Shown here one piece after another: positions 7,224-15,552 of a DNA stretch of 34,974 nucleotides. This DNA comes from Flavobacteriaceae bacterium (GTDB lineage: Bacteria > Bacteroidota > Bacteroidia > Flavobacteriales > Flavobacteriaceae): assembly GCA_030621915.1 (NCBI GenBank), contig JAUXGV010000005.1:1-34974 (forward strand). Direction: 5' to 3'. The position numbers and the translations under genes are program-made. Position 1 is the first letter of the stretch, and every line of letters begins with the position of its first letter. Below the pieces are notes generated by a model. It was not told the origin of the DNA. It searched no databases and saw only the letters and a program-made list of their open reading frames with translations.

Positions 7224-10022
7224 TTAAAACTGTTGGCCTATTATAAAATGTGTTTGCCATCCTCCAATTTCTCCAGCAGACCCCGCATAAGGATCAAAAC
7301 CATAACCAAAATCAATACCTAACAAACCAAAAGCAGGCATAAATACTCTTACACCGGCACCTGCAGATCGTTTCAATTTAAAAGGATTGAATTGCACTGA
7401 ATTGTCCCATGAATTTCCTCCTTCTAAAAAGGTAAGCGCATAAATGGAAGCCGATGGTTTCAATGTAATAGGATATCTCAATTCAAACCCAACTTTATTA
7501 TAAATGGTTCCACCTCTTAAATTTGATAAACTTCCATTGGGGTAACCTCTTAATGATATAACTGTTCGCCCATCAAAATTGCCTTGTTGTAATCCATCAC
7601 CACCCATATAGAATCTTTCAAAGGGTGGAGCTCCAATAGCGTCATTATAACCATCCATATATCCAACTTCTGCGTTTGACATTAAAATCATTTTGCCAAT
7701 AAGTGCAGTATACCATTTACCCGTAAAGGTTACTTTGTAAAATTCTAACCACTCATATTTTTCCTCATCTGGTAAACTGGTATAATCCTTATTATTAAAG
7801 GATGAATATGGAGGTGTTAATTTTAAACCTAAGTTAAATTGTGAACCAGTGCTGGGGAAAATCGGGCTAGGACCCGCATTATTTCTTCCAAAATTAATAG
7901 CTAGATTAAAGTTGTTTGAAATTCCGGTATTGTAATTAAACGAAGGTAAAAAGTAATTTTTTAAATCAAACCTTTGATAATTAAATGATGTGGATAAAGT
8001 AAAGAAATCATCGGGCCAAGTGAGTCGTTGGCTCAACCCAACTGATGCTCCAATAATATCTAATCGTTGATCCTTGTCTACATCTCTAGTGATATAATCA
8101 TACCTAAATTGTTTAGAATTGTAAATTGAAAAATTAAATCCCTTAGGTTTTTTACCACCCATCCAGGGCTCAGAAAAGTTAATACTATAGGTTTGAGAAT
8201 ATTTACTAAACTGCAATCGCAAACCTATGCTTTGACCATCTCCTCTTGGAACCGGTTTGTATTCGTCAAGCTTAAAAAGATTTCTAATGGCAAAGTTATT
8301 AAATGAAAGTCCCAATGTACCTATAAAGGTTCCGCCTCCATATCCACCTTGAAGCTCGATTTGACTGGATCCCTTTTCAGCCAAACTATATTCAATATCC
8401 ACTGTTTTGTCTTGATGATTCGGCTTAACATCCGGTACAATAGCTTCCGGATCTATATAACCCAATTGACCTAATTCACGAATAGATCGTACAATATCTT
8501 CCTTGCTAAAGAGTTCGCCGGGTTTGGTTCGGATCTCTCTCATTAGCACGTGGTCATTTGTTACATCATTTCCAACAATTGATACTTTCCTGAAGGTAGC
8601 AACTTCATCTTCAATTATTCTAATTTCTAAATCAATAATATTGTTTTCTGTACTTGTTTCAACCAAATCAACTGAAGAAAATAAATACCCCCGATTGTAA
8701 TATAAATTGGAAATATCCTGTGAATCAGGAGATCCATCACCTTTTACTCTTTCAATTAAGGCTTTTCCATTATAGGTGACTCCTTCATCAATTCTCAACA
8801 TACTCTGAAGTTGTCGATCTGAAAATGCAGTATTCCCTAAAAAGGAAATTTTACCGAATTTGTATCTTTCACCTTCATTAACTGTTATGTCTAAATTGAT
8901 CGTATTATTATCATTCCAGGATATCGAATCCTTAATAATTAAAGCATCACGATAACCAATTTCCTGATATTTTTCAACTACCTTCTTCAAGTCATCTTCA
9001 TAAACATCCTCGACTAATTTTGATGCTGTGAACATGCTCAATAGTCCTTTTTTAGCAATGGATTTTTCTTTTGTTTTTTTGAGTAATTTTTTCAATTTTT
9101 TATTACTCAATGCCGTATTATTATGAAAAGTAATTTGATTTATTTTTATCTTGTCACCCTTGTCTATAAGAATTAGAGCATCCTGAGAATTCGTTTGCGA
9201 AGTGTCTATCTTAGTTGAAATCGTAACTTTTGTTTTTAGAAACCCTTTTTCCTTATATTTTTTTTCAATTTGATTTTTGGTTGTAGTTACTAAATTTTCC
9301 GTAAGCATAGAGCCATTTTGAAATTCAATTTCTTTTTGAATCTCTTCAATTTTTGATTTTTTAACCCCCTTAATTGTTAATTTACCAACTTTATCCAGTT
9401 CATCAACATTAATTTCTAAATAAACCGAGTTTCCATCAATTTTTGTTACATATACCTCAACATTACTAAATAGTTTTGATCCCCATAATTTTTTAATTGC
9501 AGAAGATAGCTTATCTCCGGGGATTTTAATTTGTTGTCCGGTATTTAGTCCTGAAAAAATTAAAATGGATTGCTCTGCAATTGTTTCTATACCAACTACC
9601 GAAACACCACCAAGTATGTATTTCTTGTTTTTATCAATGATAATGGGTCCTGTATTTTTTTCTATTTTAGGTATTGTATCCAATACACTGTTGCTTTTTG
9701 GCAATGTGTCATTGAATTTCTCCTCCTTTGGGGCCGAAAATAGATCTCGATTCACAGGTAATATGGTATCCAAAGCATTCTCTGATTTCGGTACAGAATC
9801 CAAAATTTGATTCGCTGGGATAATGGTATCTAAGGACTTATTTAATTCAGATTTGTTTTTGGTTTCTGTTTTAATTGGGGCAAGAGTATCCTGTTTTTTA
9901 TCAATATTTGATTTCTCTTCTTGTGCATTTCCAGTAAAAATTATGAAAATTAAAAATAGGGGTAAAATACTGATTATTAGCTTATTTTCTGCCTGTATAA
10001 ATTTGTTCACTTGTTTTTCCAA
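7224..10022 (-). CDS. bamA: Outer-membrane protein assembly factor BamA with N-terminal decapeptide-repeat extension
   Basis: The 932-residue protein is the core of the complex that folds beta-barrel proteins into the outer membrane. It has a signal peptide (residues about 14-34, ending TGNAQ), a Pro-rich extension of about 90 residues, five POTRA-like repeats (from about 137 to 540) and a C-terminal 16-strand barrel domain. The barrel includes LRGYPNGSLSN, whose RGYP/RGF-like motif is typical of lid loop 6, and ends in Phe. E. coli BamA has about 810 residues; the difference is mainly the extension. The start ATG lies inside uppS, a 41-bp overlap that suggests translational coupling. The order porG-uppS-bamA-ompH-ompH is the one I expect for Flavobacteriia. 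Confidence 0.95.
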   Translation of the reverse strand: MEKQVNKFIQAENKLIISILPLFLIFIIFTGNAQEEKSNIDKKQDTLAPIKTETKNKSELNKSLDTIIPANQILDSVPKSENALDTILPVNRDLFSAPKEEKFNDTLPKSNSVLDTIPKIEKNTGPIIIDKNKKYILGGVSVVGIETIAEQSILIFSGLNTGQQIKIPGDKLSSAIKKLWGSKLFSNVEVYVTKIDGNSVYLEINVDELDKVGKLTIKGVKKSKIEEIQKEIEFQNGSMLTENLVTTTKNQIEKKYKEKGFLKTKVTISTKIDTSQTNSQDALILIDKGDKIKINQITFHNNTALSNKKLKKLLKKTKEKSIAKKGLLSMFTASKLVEDVYEDDLKKVVEKYQEIGYRDALIIKDSISWNDNNTINLDITVNEGERYKFGKISFLGNTAFSDRQLQSMLRIDEGVTYNGKALIERVKGDGSPDSQDISNLYYNRGYLFSSVDLVETSTENNIIDLEIRIIEDEVATFRKVSIVGNDVTNDHVLMREIRTKPGELFSKEDIVRSIRELGQLGYIDPEAIVPDVKPNHQDKTVDIEYSLAEKGSSQIELQGGYGGGTFIGTLGLSFNNFAIRNLFKLDEYKPVPRGDGQSIGLRLQFSKYSQTYSINFSEPWMGGKKPKGFNFSIYNSKQFRYDYITRDVDKDQRLDIIGASVGLSQRLTWPDDFFTLSTSFNYQRFDLKNYFLPSFNYNTGISNNFNLAINFGRNNAGPSPIFPSTGSQFNLGLKLTPPYSSFNNKDYTSLPDEEKYEWLEFYKVTFTGKWYTALIGKMILMSNAEVGYMDGYNDAIGAPPFERFYMGGDGLQQGNFDGRTVISLRGYPNGSLSNLRGGTIYNKVGFELRYPITLKPSASIYALTFLEGGNSWDNSVQFNPFKLKRSAGAGVRVFMPAFGLLGIDFGYGFDPYAGSAGEIGGWQTHFIIGQQF
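9654..9893 (-). repeat. Eight in-register 30-bp units coding degenerate decapeptides in BamA
   Basis: Residues 44-123 of BamA divide without gaps into eight 10-residue units: QDTLAPIKTE, one degenerate unit, LDTIIPANQI, LDSVPKSENA, LDTILPVNRD, LFSAPKEEKF, NDTLPKSNSV and LDTIPKIEKN. The consensus is roughly L-D-T/S-x-x-P-K-x-x-x. At the DNA level a 30-bp period is still recognisable but diverged, so the units are old duplications. Confidence 0.75.
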
Positions 10023-10734
10023 ATCGTCTTTCTCTACTTTGATAATCTAATATTGCTTCGTAAAAATCTTTCTTTCTAAAATCGGGCCATAGTACATTTG
10101 TGAAATACAATTCTGCATAGGCAATTTGCCATAATAAAAAATTGCTGATACGTTTTTCACCACTCGTTCGTATCAAAAAATCAACGACGGGCAAAGTAAA
10201 TGTATATAAATGACTATTTATAGTATTTTCATCAATTTCTTCAATATTCAGTTCATTATTAACAATTTTTTTAGAAATATTCTTAACAGCATTTATTATT
10301 TCTTCCCGAGAGCCGTAATTTAAGGCTAAAGTGAGTGTTAAGCCCTTGTTATTTTTGGTCTTTTCAATTACTTCTAAGAGCTCTTTCTTAGCATTTTTTG
10401 GTAACTTTTCTATATTACCTATGGATTGTAGTTTTACATCATTTTCCTGAAAGGTTGTGAGCTCTTTTTTTAGAGAATTTACTAGTATACCCATTAAAAT
10501 ATTAACTTCAACTTTGGGGCGTTTCCAGTTTTCTGTGGAAAATGTATACAGGGTTAGTGCAGTGATTTCTAGTTCTACCGTCGCTTCAACTATTTCTTTA
10601 ACGGATTTCACACCGTTTCTATGACCAAATACTCTTGTAAACCCTCTTTTTTTTGCCCAACGCCCATTGCCATCCATAATTATGGCAACATGTTTAGGTA
10701 ATTTGTTTTTATCAATTTGATCCTTAATATTCAT
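9982..10734 (-). CDS. uppS: Undecaprenyl-diphosphate synthase (cis-prenyltransferase)
   Basis: The 250-residue enzyme adds eight isopentenyl units in cis to farnesyl diphosphate, giving the C55 carrier for peptidoglycan and surface glycans. The signature HVAIIMDGNGRWAKKRG begins at residue 15, with catalytic Asp21. Further blocks are TLYTFSTENWKRP and RTSGEKRISNFLLWQ, followed by AYAELYF. The start chosen is the ATG at 10734; the frame is open further upstream to 10815, but that stretch lies within porG and lacks family similarity. It follows the porG stop by 2 bp and overlaps bamA by 41 bp, so the three genes are surely cotranscribed. The GT2 and flippase genes further along the window also need this carrier. 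Confidence 0.96.
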   Translation of the reverse strand: MNIKDQIDKNKLPKHVAIIMDGNGRWAKKRGFTRVFGHRNGVKSVKEIVEATVELEITALTLYTFSTENWKRPKVEVNILMGILVNSLKKELTTFQENDVKLQSIGNIEKLPKNAKKELLEVIEKTKNNKGLTLTLALNYGSREEIINAVKNISKKIVNNELNIEEIDENTINSHLYTFTLPVVDFLIRTSGEKRISNFLLWQIAYAELYFTNVLWPDFRKKDFYEAILDYQSRERRFGKTSEQIYTGRK

Positions 10735-10736
10735 CT

Positions 10737-11399
10737 TTAAAAAAAGTGGTTTCCGGTATAACAGCCTTCCCTGCCAAATGCATATACAAGGGTTATTCCT
10801 GTAAATACATACCAATCATTCCCATTTGAGTAATTTATTTGTGTACCATCAACATATTGAGGATATCCATCAATATCATCTTTAAAAGTATATCTAAATG
10901 AAGTCTCAAAAGCGACACCTATGTTTCTTGCTAATTTTGTTTTGTAACCAATACCAAAAGGAACTGTAAAATTAAAAGTTCGTCCATTATTAACAGTACC
11001 GTAATTCACAACAGCTAATTCTGCAATAATATAAGGAGTTTGAGTATATCCTATTTTTGATAAATTGTATTTAAAAAAATGATATTCAATTCCAGCTGCC
11101 AATTCATGTAAGCTATTACTAAATTCTAATCCTCTAAACTTTCTATAGGAATTATTAGAATTAATGTCATTACCAGTAACTTTTGAATAGGTATAGGTAG
11201 CTCTTATTGAATATTGAGGATGCATATTCCATTTGTAAATTGCTCCAATTGCATAACTATTGGGGTAAATATAAGTTGTCTTGCCTATGTCACCAATATA
11301 ATTACTTCCCCCTAAAAAAACTCCTACTTCATTAATTTGAGCAAAAGAAAGTTTGAAACAGACAAAAAACAAAAAAATAAATAACGTTTTTTTCATCAT
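10737..11399 (-). CDS. porG: PorG/DUF6089 outer-membrane protein of the type IX secretion system
   Basis: The protein has 220 residues from the first ATG of MMKKTLFIFLFF; the second Met at 11396 is equally possible. The longer frame to 11441 is rejected because it covers the promoter. The signal peptide ends at KLSFAQ, and the mature part starts INEVGVFLGGSNYIGDIG, typical of the DUF6089 family. The alternating hydrophobic strands and Tyr/Phe-rich segments suggest a small outer-membrane beta-barrel. In Porphyromonas gingivalis PorG is an outer-membrane component needed for T9SS function. The family assignment is good and the role is inferred from it. A near-consensus promoter directly precedes it, so porG can start its own transcript with uppS-bamA-ompH-ompH. 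Confidence 0.8.
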   Translation of the reverse strand: MMKKTLFIFLFFVCFKLSFAQINEVGVFLGGSNYIGDIGKTTYIYPNSYAIGAIYKWNMHPQYSIRATYTYSKVTGNDINSNNSYRKFRGLEFSNSLHELAAGIEYHFFKYNLSKIGYTQTPYIIAELAVVNYGTVNNGRTFNFTVPFGIGYKTKLARNIGVAFETSFRYTFKDDIDGYPQYVDGTQINYSNGNDWYVFTGITLVYAFGREGCYTGNHFF

Positions 11400-11412
11400 A
11401 AAAAATAGTTCG

Positions 11413-11441
11413 CAAAGATAAATAAATACTCTTTCAATCAA
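11413..11441 (-). promoter_or_regulatory. Promoter of the porG-uppS-bamA-ompH-ompH operon
   Basis: On the minus strand a TTG (11441-11439) is separated by 18 nt from TATCTTTG (11420-11413), matching the Bacteroidetes pattern TTG-N17-23-TAnnTTTG. The predicted transcript begins about 10 nt before the porG ATG. Confidence 0.7.
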
Positions 11442-11506
11442 TTGAATTAAAAGCCCTTTTTTGATTAACAGTTTTTTAAGTGTAAAATTGTGTAATAAGC
11501 AGTAAT

Positions 11507-12388
11507 TTAATTGCGTTTATCTTCTCCCCAAAGTAATTTTTCACGAAGTGTTTTTATGAAAGTTTGGTCGTTTAACTGAACTATTTTTACAGTGAAGTCA
11601 CATTTTTCAACTGAAATTTCATCATAACTTGAAATTGTTGTTTGACGTGAGTCTAAGGAAAGAAGAGCCTCATGCTCTCTACTGTCCACTTTTAAAACAA
11701 TTTTGGTTCCGTCAGGAATTACCAAAGGCCTGGCTATCAAACTATGTGGAGCAATAGGAGTTAGGACCAAATTATTGGAATTTGGTGAAATCACAGGGCC
11801 ATTGCAACTCAGTGAATATCCGGTTGAACCTGTTGGAGTCGCAACAATCAAACCATCCGCCCAATATGTTGTTAAATATTCACCATCAAGTATGGTTTTA
11901 ATTGATATCATTGATGAAGTATTTTTTCTTATTACAGAAATTTCATTCAAAGCAAAATTCAGCTCTTTAAGATCACTGTTTTTATTCTTTGTTGTTGCCT
12001 TGATCAAAGTTCGTTCTTTCAAAACAAAACTCCCCTTTAACAAAGAAATAATTGAATCATGTATTTTTTCCTTTTGAATAGTTGCTAAAAAACCTAATCT
12101 TCCTGTATTTATTCCTACAATTGGAATGTTTAAATCTCTCACAAAGGTAACTGAACGTAAAAAAGTACCATCACCTCCCACACTAAAGAATAGGTCAATG
12201 GTAGAATCTAGGTCATTATAATTTTTAAAAGTACCATGTTTGATCTCAGAGTTTGTCTCTTTGTAGTAATTGTATAGTTTTTTTTCAAAAACAATCGTAA
12301 CGCCATTTTCAACCAGAATATCAACTAATAAATTGATGTATTTTTTTGTCGTTTCATTGTTCGACTGTCCATAAACTCCAACTTTCAT
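11507..12388 (-). CDS. nadK: NAD kinase
   Basis: The 293-residue enzyme phosphorylates NAD to NADP in the cytoplasm. It shows the GGDGT motif at residues 71-75, the NE pair at 148-149, and the glycine-rich conserved region TGSTGYSLSCNGP (from 186), all diagnostic for the family. GINTGRLGFLA (from 92) is another conserved block. It starts 17 bp after the CBS-domain gene and is probably cotranscribed with it; the following porG has its own promoter after a gap of about 100 bp. In this window nadE, the last step of NAD synthesis, is also present, but in a separate unit. Confidence 0.96.
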   Translation of the reverse strand: MKVGVYGQSNNETTKKYINLLVDILVENGVTIVFEKKLYNYYKETNSEIKHGTFKNYNDLDSTIDLFFSVGGDGTFLRSVTFVRDLNIPIVGINTGRLGFLATIQKEKIHDSIISLLKGSFVLKERTLIKATTKNKNSDLKELNFALNEISVIRKNTSSMISIKTILDGEYLTTYWADGLIVATPTGSTGYSLSCNGPVISPNSNNLVLTPIAPHSLIARPLVIPDGTKIVLKVDSREHEALLSLDSRQTTISSYDEISVEKCDFTVKIVQLNDQTFIKTLREKLLWGEDKRN

Positions 12389-12405
12389 AAAAAAATGTTA
12401 TAACA

Positions 12406-13065
12406 CTAAATGTTTAAATATTTTTGCAAATAATCTGATCTGTTATTCAGTTCCTCTAAGTATTTATCCTTTTCAAATTCATTTAAAATATTATAATTAT
12501 ATCTTCTAAATGATTGCAAGGTATTGCTAATATCATGCAAACTTAATTTTAATGTTATTTGAATAATTTCGTTTTCAATATTTGATACAAATGCACCAAA
12601 TAATGTAGCTTTGTTAGATTCTATAATTTGAGATATTTCACTAAATGAATATTCATTAATTCCTTTTTCAATCACCAAAACAACACCATTTTCATGAATA
12701 AAAGGTGTGCACTTAAAAATATTTAAAAAATCATCCAATTCATAGTATCCAACGTATCTATTCTTATCATTCAATACAGGAATTAAATTGGTATTGTAGG
12801 TGGCAAAATACTCAAGAACTTCAAACCAATTTACTTTTTCCGAAGTATAAAATGCTTGCAATTGATTTTTTATTTCTAATAGGGTTTTTTTGTCAAATTC
12901 TGGATATTCTAAAATTTCTCTGGCAATCAATCCACAAAATAAGTTGCCATCTACTACAGGCAAATGAGAGTAAGGAAGGCGGTTAAATAAATTCAGAGCT
13001 TTGACAATATTATCCTTCAAATTTAAAGGTTTGATATCATTTAGTATGTAGTTTGTTGTAAGCAT
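12406..13065 (-). CDS. CBS-domain protein upstream of nadK
   Basis: The 219-residue protein has a pair of CBS motifs in the N-terminal 130 residues. The first is seen in YSHLPVVDGNLFCGLIARE and the second in TNLIPVLNDKNRYVGYYEL. CBS pairs usually bind adenosine nucleotides. The C-terminal 90 residues (GVVLVIEKGINEYSFSEISQ onward) have an ACT-like strand-helix pattern. There is no catalytic domain or membrane segment, so a ligand-sensing regulator is likely. The 17-bp spacing to nadK suggests a link with pyridine nucleotide or adenylate level, which is inference from context. It is divergent from pdxJ with 115 bp between the start codons; I see no clear promoter for it there. Confidence 0.82.
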   Translation of the reverse strand: MLTTNYILNDIKPLNLKDNIVKALNLFNRLPYSHLPVVDGNLFCGLIAREILEYPEFDKKTLLEIKNQLQAFYTSEKVNWFEVLEYFATYNTNLIPVLNDKNRYVGYYELDDFLNIFKCTPFIHENGVVLVIEKGINEYSFSEISQIIESNKATLFGAFVSNIENEIIQITLKLSLHDISNTLQSFRRYNYNILNEFEKDKYLEELNNRSDYLQKYLNI

Positions 13066-13180
13066 AAATTTATTCGTAATACCAGAAATAACTTTTAAAA
13101 TTGTAATTTTGTAAACCGATATTAATTTACTTCGTAAAGATATAATATCTTCTTTTATAAAATAGACAATTAGGTTTTTT

Positions 13181-13903
13181 ATGACAAAGTTAAGTGTAAA
13201 TATAAATAAAATTGCAACCCTTAGAAATGCCCGTGGTGGTCATACCCCGGATTTGATACAAACTGCTATAGATATTCAGGAGTTTGGAGCACAAGGAATT
13301 ACCATTCATCCAAGGCCAGATGAAAGGCATATAAAATATCAAGATGCCTTTGATTTAAAACCAAAGGTTATAACAGAATTCAATATTGAAGGAAATCCAA
13401 TCGATAAGTTCATTGATCTCGTTAAGAAAATTAAGCCTGAACAAGTTACTTTGGTTCCTGATTCAATTGATGCTATTACCTCAAATGCCGGCTGGGATAC
13501 TATTAAAAATCAAAGTTTTTTACAGGAGGTTATTGCAGAATTTAAGCGAAATAAAATCCGGACCTCTATCTTTATGAATCCTGATGCCTCATTAATGGAG
13601 TCAGCTGCCAATACTGGAACAAATAGGGTAGAATTGTATACAGAAGCTTATGCCGTTGGTTATTCCAAGGGGAATTCAAAAAGCATTGAGCCTTATATTG
13701 AGGCTGCTAATAAAGCCAATCAATATGGAATGGATGTCAATGCGGGTCATGATTTAAGTTTAAATAATCTCGAATTTTTTGCAAATAATATTCCCAATTT
13801 ACTGGAAGTTTCAATTGGCCATGCCCTGATCTGTGAATCATTGTATTTTGGTCTGCAAAATGTTGTGAATATGTATTTGCAAAAATTAAAGAATAAAAAT
13901 TAA
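13181..13903 (+). CDS. pdxJ: Pyridoxine 5'-phosphate synthase
   Basis: The 240-residue TIM-barrel enzyme condenses 1-deoxyxylulose 5-phosphate with 3-amino-2-oxopropyl phosphate, the last step of the DXP-dependent vitamin B6 route. Recognisable blocks are VNINKIATLRNARGG at residues 6-20, ITIHPRPDERHI around 40-51 with catalytic-site His and Arg, and DVNAGHDLSLNNL near 190 with the phosphate-site His. The first block reads VNINK where E. coli has VNIDH, as far as I recall a usual flavobacterial variant. A TAATTTTG box lies at 13104-13111, about 70 bp upstream, without a good -33 partner. Directly after the stop codon begins the remnant of a dinB-like gene. Confidence 0.95.
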   Translation: MTKLSVNINKIATLRNARGGHTPDLIQTAIDIQEFGAQGITIHPRPDERHIKYQDAFDLKPKVITEFNIEGNPIDKFIDLVKKIKPEQVTLVPDSIDAITSNAGWDTIKNQSFLQEVIAEFKRNKIRTSIFMNPDASLMESAANTGTNRVELYTEAYAVGYSKGNSKSIEPYIEAANKANQYGMDVNAGHDLSLNNLEFFANNIPNLLEVSIGHALICESLYFGLQNVVNMYLQKLKNKN

Positions 13904-14225
13904 TTCAACATATCATAAATTGGCGAATTTATGTCATAAAGAAAATTCAAAGAGAAGAGGAGTACAATATAGAATTGTATGGTTCAAATGATTGGGAGGA
14001 CATTGAAATAAATTCAAAATCTGAATGGGCTAATTTAATTGAAAATCTATTTCAGGTTCAAAAAGCACTAATAGAAATTTAATGAATCAATCGGATTCAA
14101 TTCTAGAGGATCCAGTGCCGGGAAGAAACCATAATTTTAGGTTTTTAATTGAAGGAATGATTCAGCATGATATTTATCATTTAGGCCAAATAGGTTTGAT
14201 GGCCAAATTAAAAACAGAATCGTAA
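13904..14225 (+). pseudogene. Truncated and frameshifted DinB-superfamily gene
   Basis: Two frames carry consecutive parts of a DinB-type protein. Frame one (codons from 13906, ending at a TAA at 14080-14082) reads QHIINWRIYVIKKI and continues to FQVQKALIEI. The next frame (14082-14225) reads from ILEDPVPGRN to IQHDIYHLGQIGLMAK and stops. QHDIYHLGQI is the C-terminal metal-ligand helix of DinB/YfiT four-helix-bundle proteins, and HIINWR is the earlier His helix. A one-base shift near 14080 breaks the gene, and roughly the first 35 residues are missing: the remnant starts at the pdxJ stop codon. Residue-level similarity is well kept, so the loss looks recent. A sequencing error could explain the frameshift but not the missing 5' end. 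Confidence 0.8.
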
Positions 14226-14999
14226 ATGGCAAATATATTACATTCGATAATTTTAGAAGAAGGAGAGCCATTATTAATCCTCCATGGATATTTTGGTATG
14301 GGTGATAATTGGAAAACACTTGGTAAGAAATTTGCCGAAGATTATCAGGTTCATTTGATTGATCAAAGAAATCATGGGCGAAGTTTTCATTCAGATGAAT
14401 TTAATTATGAACTAATGGTGGAGGATTTATTCAATTATATCAAACATCACGGCTTAGGAAAAGTGAACCTTTTGGGTCATTCTATGGGTGGAAAGGTAGC
14501 CATGTTCTTTGCTGTAAAACACTCGCAATTAGTGAATAAATTGTTGATTGCTGATATAGGGCCAAAATTTTATCCTCCCCATCATAAAACGATATTAACT
14601 GCCCTAGAATCAGTTGATTTTTCTACTATTAGGTCAAGGGGTGAGGTTGATATAATACTTCAAAAGTTTATTCCAGAAATAGGCGTTCGACAGTTTTTAT
14701 TAAAAAATCTATATCGTAAAACCAAAGACAGTTTTGATTATCGTTTTAACCTCAAAAGTTTGGTAATGAATAATGATGAAATTGGTATCGGTTTGGCATC
14801 GAATGATCAATTCTTGGGGAAGACCATGTTTTTAAAAGGTGAAAATTCGGCATACATCACTAAGGATGATGAAACGTTAATTACTTTCCATTTTCCTGAT
14901 AATGATATTGTTACTATTAGTAAGTCAGGGCATTGGCTTCATGCGGAAAATCCTTTCGAATTTTATCAAAATGTTGTAGGGTTTATTGAAAATGTTTAA
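14226..14999 (+). CDS. Alpha/beta-hydrolase, YbfF/ABHD11-like esterase
   Basis: The 257-residue protein has the nucleophile elbow GHSMGG (Ser86), the oxyanion-region block LILHGYFGMGDNW (from 17), the family block LIDQRNHGRS (44-53) and a catalytic His in SGHWLHAE close to the C-terminus. The Asp in LLIADIGPKF, right after the Ser strand, fits the unusual acid position reported for E. coli YbfF. It is a cytosolic carboxylesterase or thioesterase-like enzyme of unknown natural substrate. The ATG at 14226 follows the stop codon of the dinB remnant with no gap, so its original promoter is probably upstream of that remnant or of pdxJ. Confidence 0.85.
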   Translation: MANILHSIILEEGEPLLILHGYFGMGDNWKTLGKKFAEDYQVHLIDQRNHGRSFHSDEFNYELMVEDLFNYIKHHGLGKVNLLGHSMGGKVAMFFAVKHSQLVNKLLIADIGPKFYPPHHKTILTALESVDFSTIRSRGEVDIILQKFIPEIGVRQFLLKNLYRKTKDSFDYRFNLKSLVMNNDEIGIGLASNDQFLGKTMFLKGENSAYITKDDETLITFHFPDNDIVTISKSGHWLHAENPFEFYQNVVGFIENV

Positions 15000-15028
15000 T
15001 TTGGTGATTTAACCAAAAATTATTTATT

Positions 15029-15367
15029 ATGAATTTTATTTTGAAAATGTTTCTCACCGCAGCTGCGGTATTATTAATTGCTAATTTTTTAAGCGGTGTT
15101 CATGTTGAAAGTTATTCAGTTGCAATTATTGTTGCCCTGGTTTTAGGATTTTTGTTTGCCTTCTTGAAGCCAATTTTGGTCATTTTAACTTTGCCAATCA
15201 CCATTGTAACTTTAGGTTTTTTTCTACTTGTAATTAATACTATAATTATTTTATTGGTAGATAAATTGGTAAGTGGGTTTGGTGTTGATGGATTTTGGAC
15301 AGCTATGATTTTTAGTATTTTGCTCTCATTTGTACAGTCTATATTACATTCTTTGGTAAAAGAATAA
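15029..15367 (+). CDS. Small four-helix membrane protein, phage_holin_4_2 family
   Basis: The protein has 112 residues with about four membrane segments. The central block (residues about 45-70) contains FLKPILVILTLPITIVTLGF, the signature of the family named after phage holin 4 (PF04020). Such proteins are chromosomal and widespread in bacteria, and most are not linked to phage; here there is no lysin or other phage gene. Function is unknown. It follows the hydrolase by 29 bp and may be cotranscribed with it. Confidence 0.85.
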   Translation: MNFILKMFLTAAAVLLIANFLSGVHVESYSVAIIVALVLGFLFAFLKPILVILTLPITIVTLGFFLLVINTIIILLVDKLVSGFGVDGFWTAMIFSILLSFVQSILHSLVKE

Positions 15368-15375
15368 GGAGTATT

Positions 15376-15414
15376 TTGTCAAGAAATTCCTTAACTTATT
15401 AAGTTCTTAGACAA
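15376..15414 (+). terminator. Hairpin after the holin-like gene, possible terminator
   Basis: TTGTC and GACAA form the base, AAGAA pairs with TTCTT after a one-base bulge, and CTTAA/TTAAG with a CTTA loop forms the tip. No run of T follows, so it may be a weak terminator or an mRNA-stabilising structure rather than a classical rho-independent site. Confidence 0.4.
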
Positions 15415-15459
15415 ATTAACAAACATTAACTTGATTTGTATATTATTTGATGTTTTTCC

Positions 15460-15492
15460 TTGCTATTATATCATTCTAATTGATTATTTTTG
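15460..15492 (+). promoter_or_regulatory. Promoter of tig
   Basis: TTG (15460-15462), a 22-nt spacer and TATTTTTG (15485-15492) fit the Bacteroidetes promoter pattern. The -7 box covers an in-frame TTG at 15490, so translation must begin further down, at the ATG at 15553. Confidence 0.6.
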
Positions 15493-15552
15493 CACCCGCA
15501 TTTATTGGAAAATAAAAGTATATTTTTTAAAGATTTTATAAATAATTATCAA

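Noticed and set aside
11703-12077. 124-codon plus-strand frame within nadK
   Set aside because: It is the complementary reading of the conserved NAD kinase region.
15029-15367. Phage remnant suggested by the holin family name
   Set aside because: The family is chromosomal and widespread; no lysin, integrase, attachment site or other phage gene is nearby.
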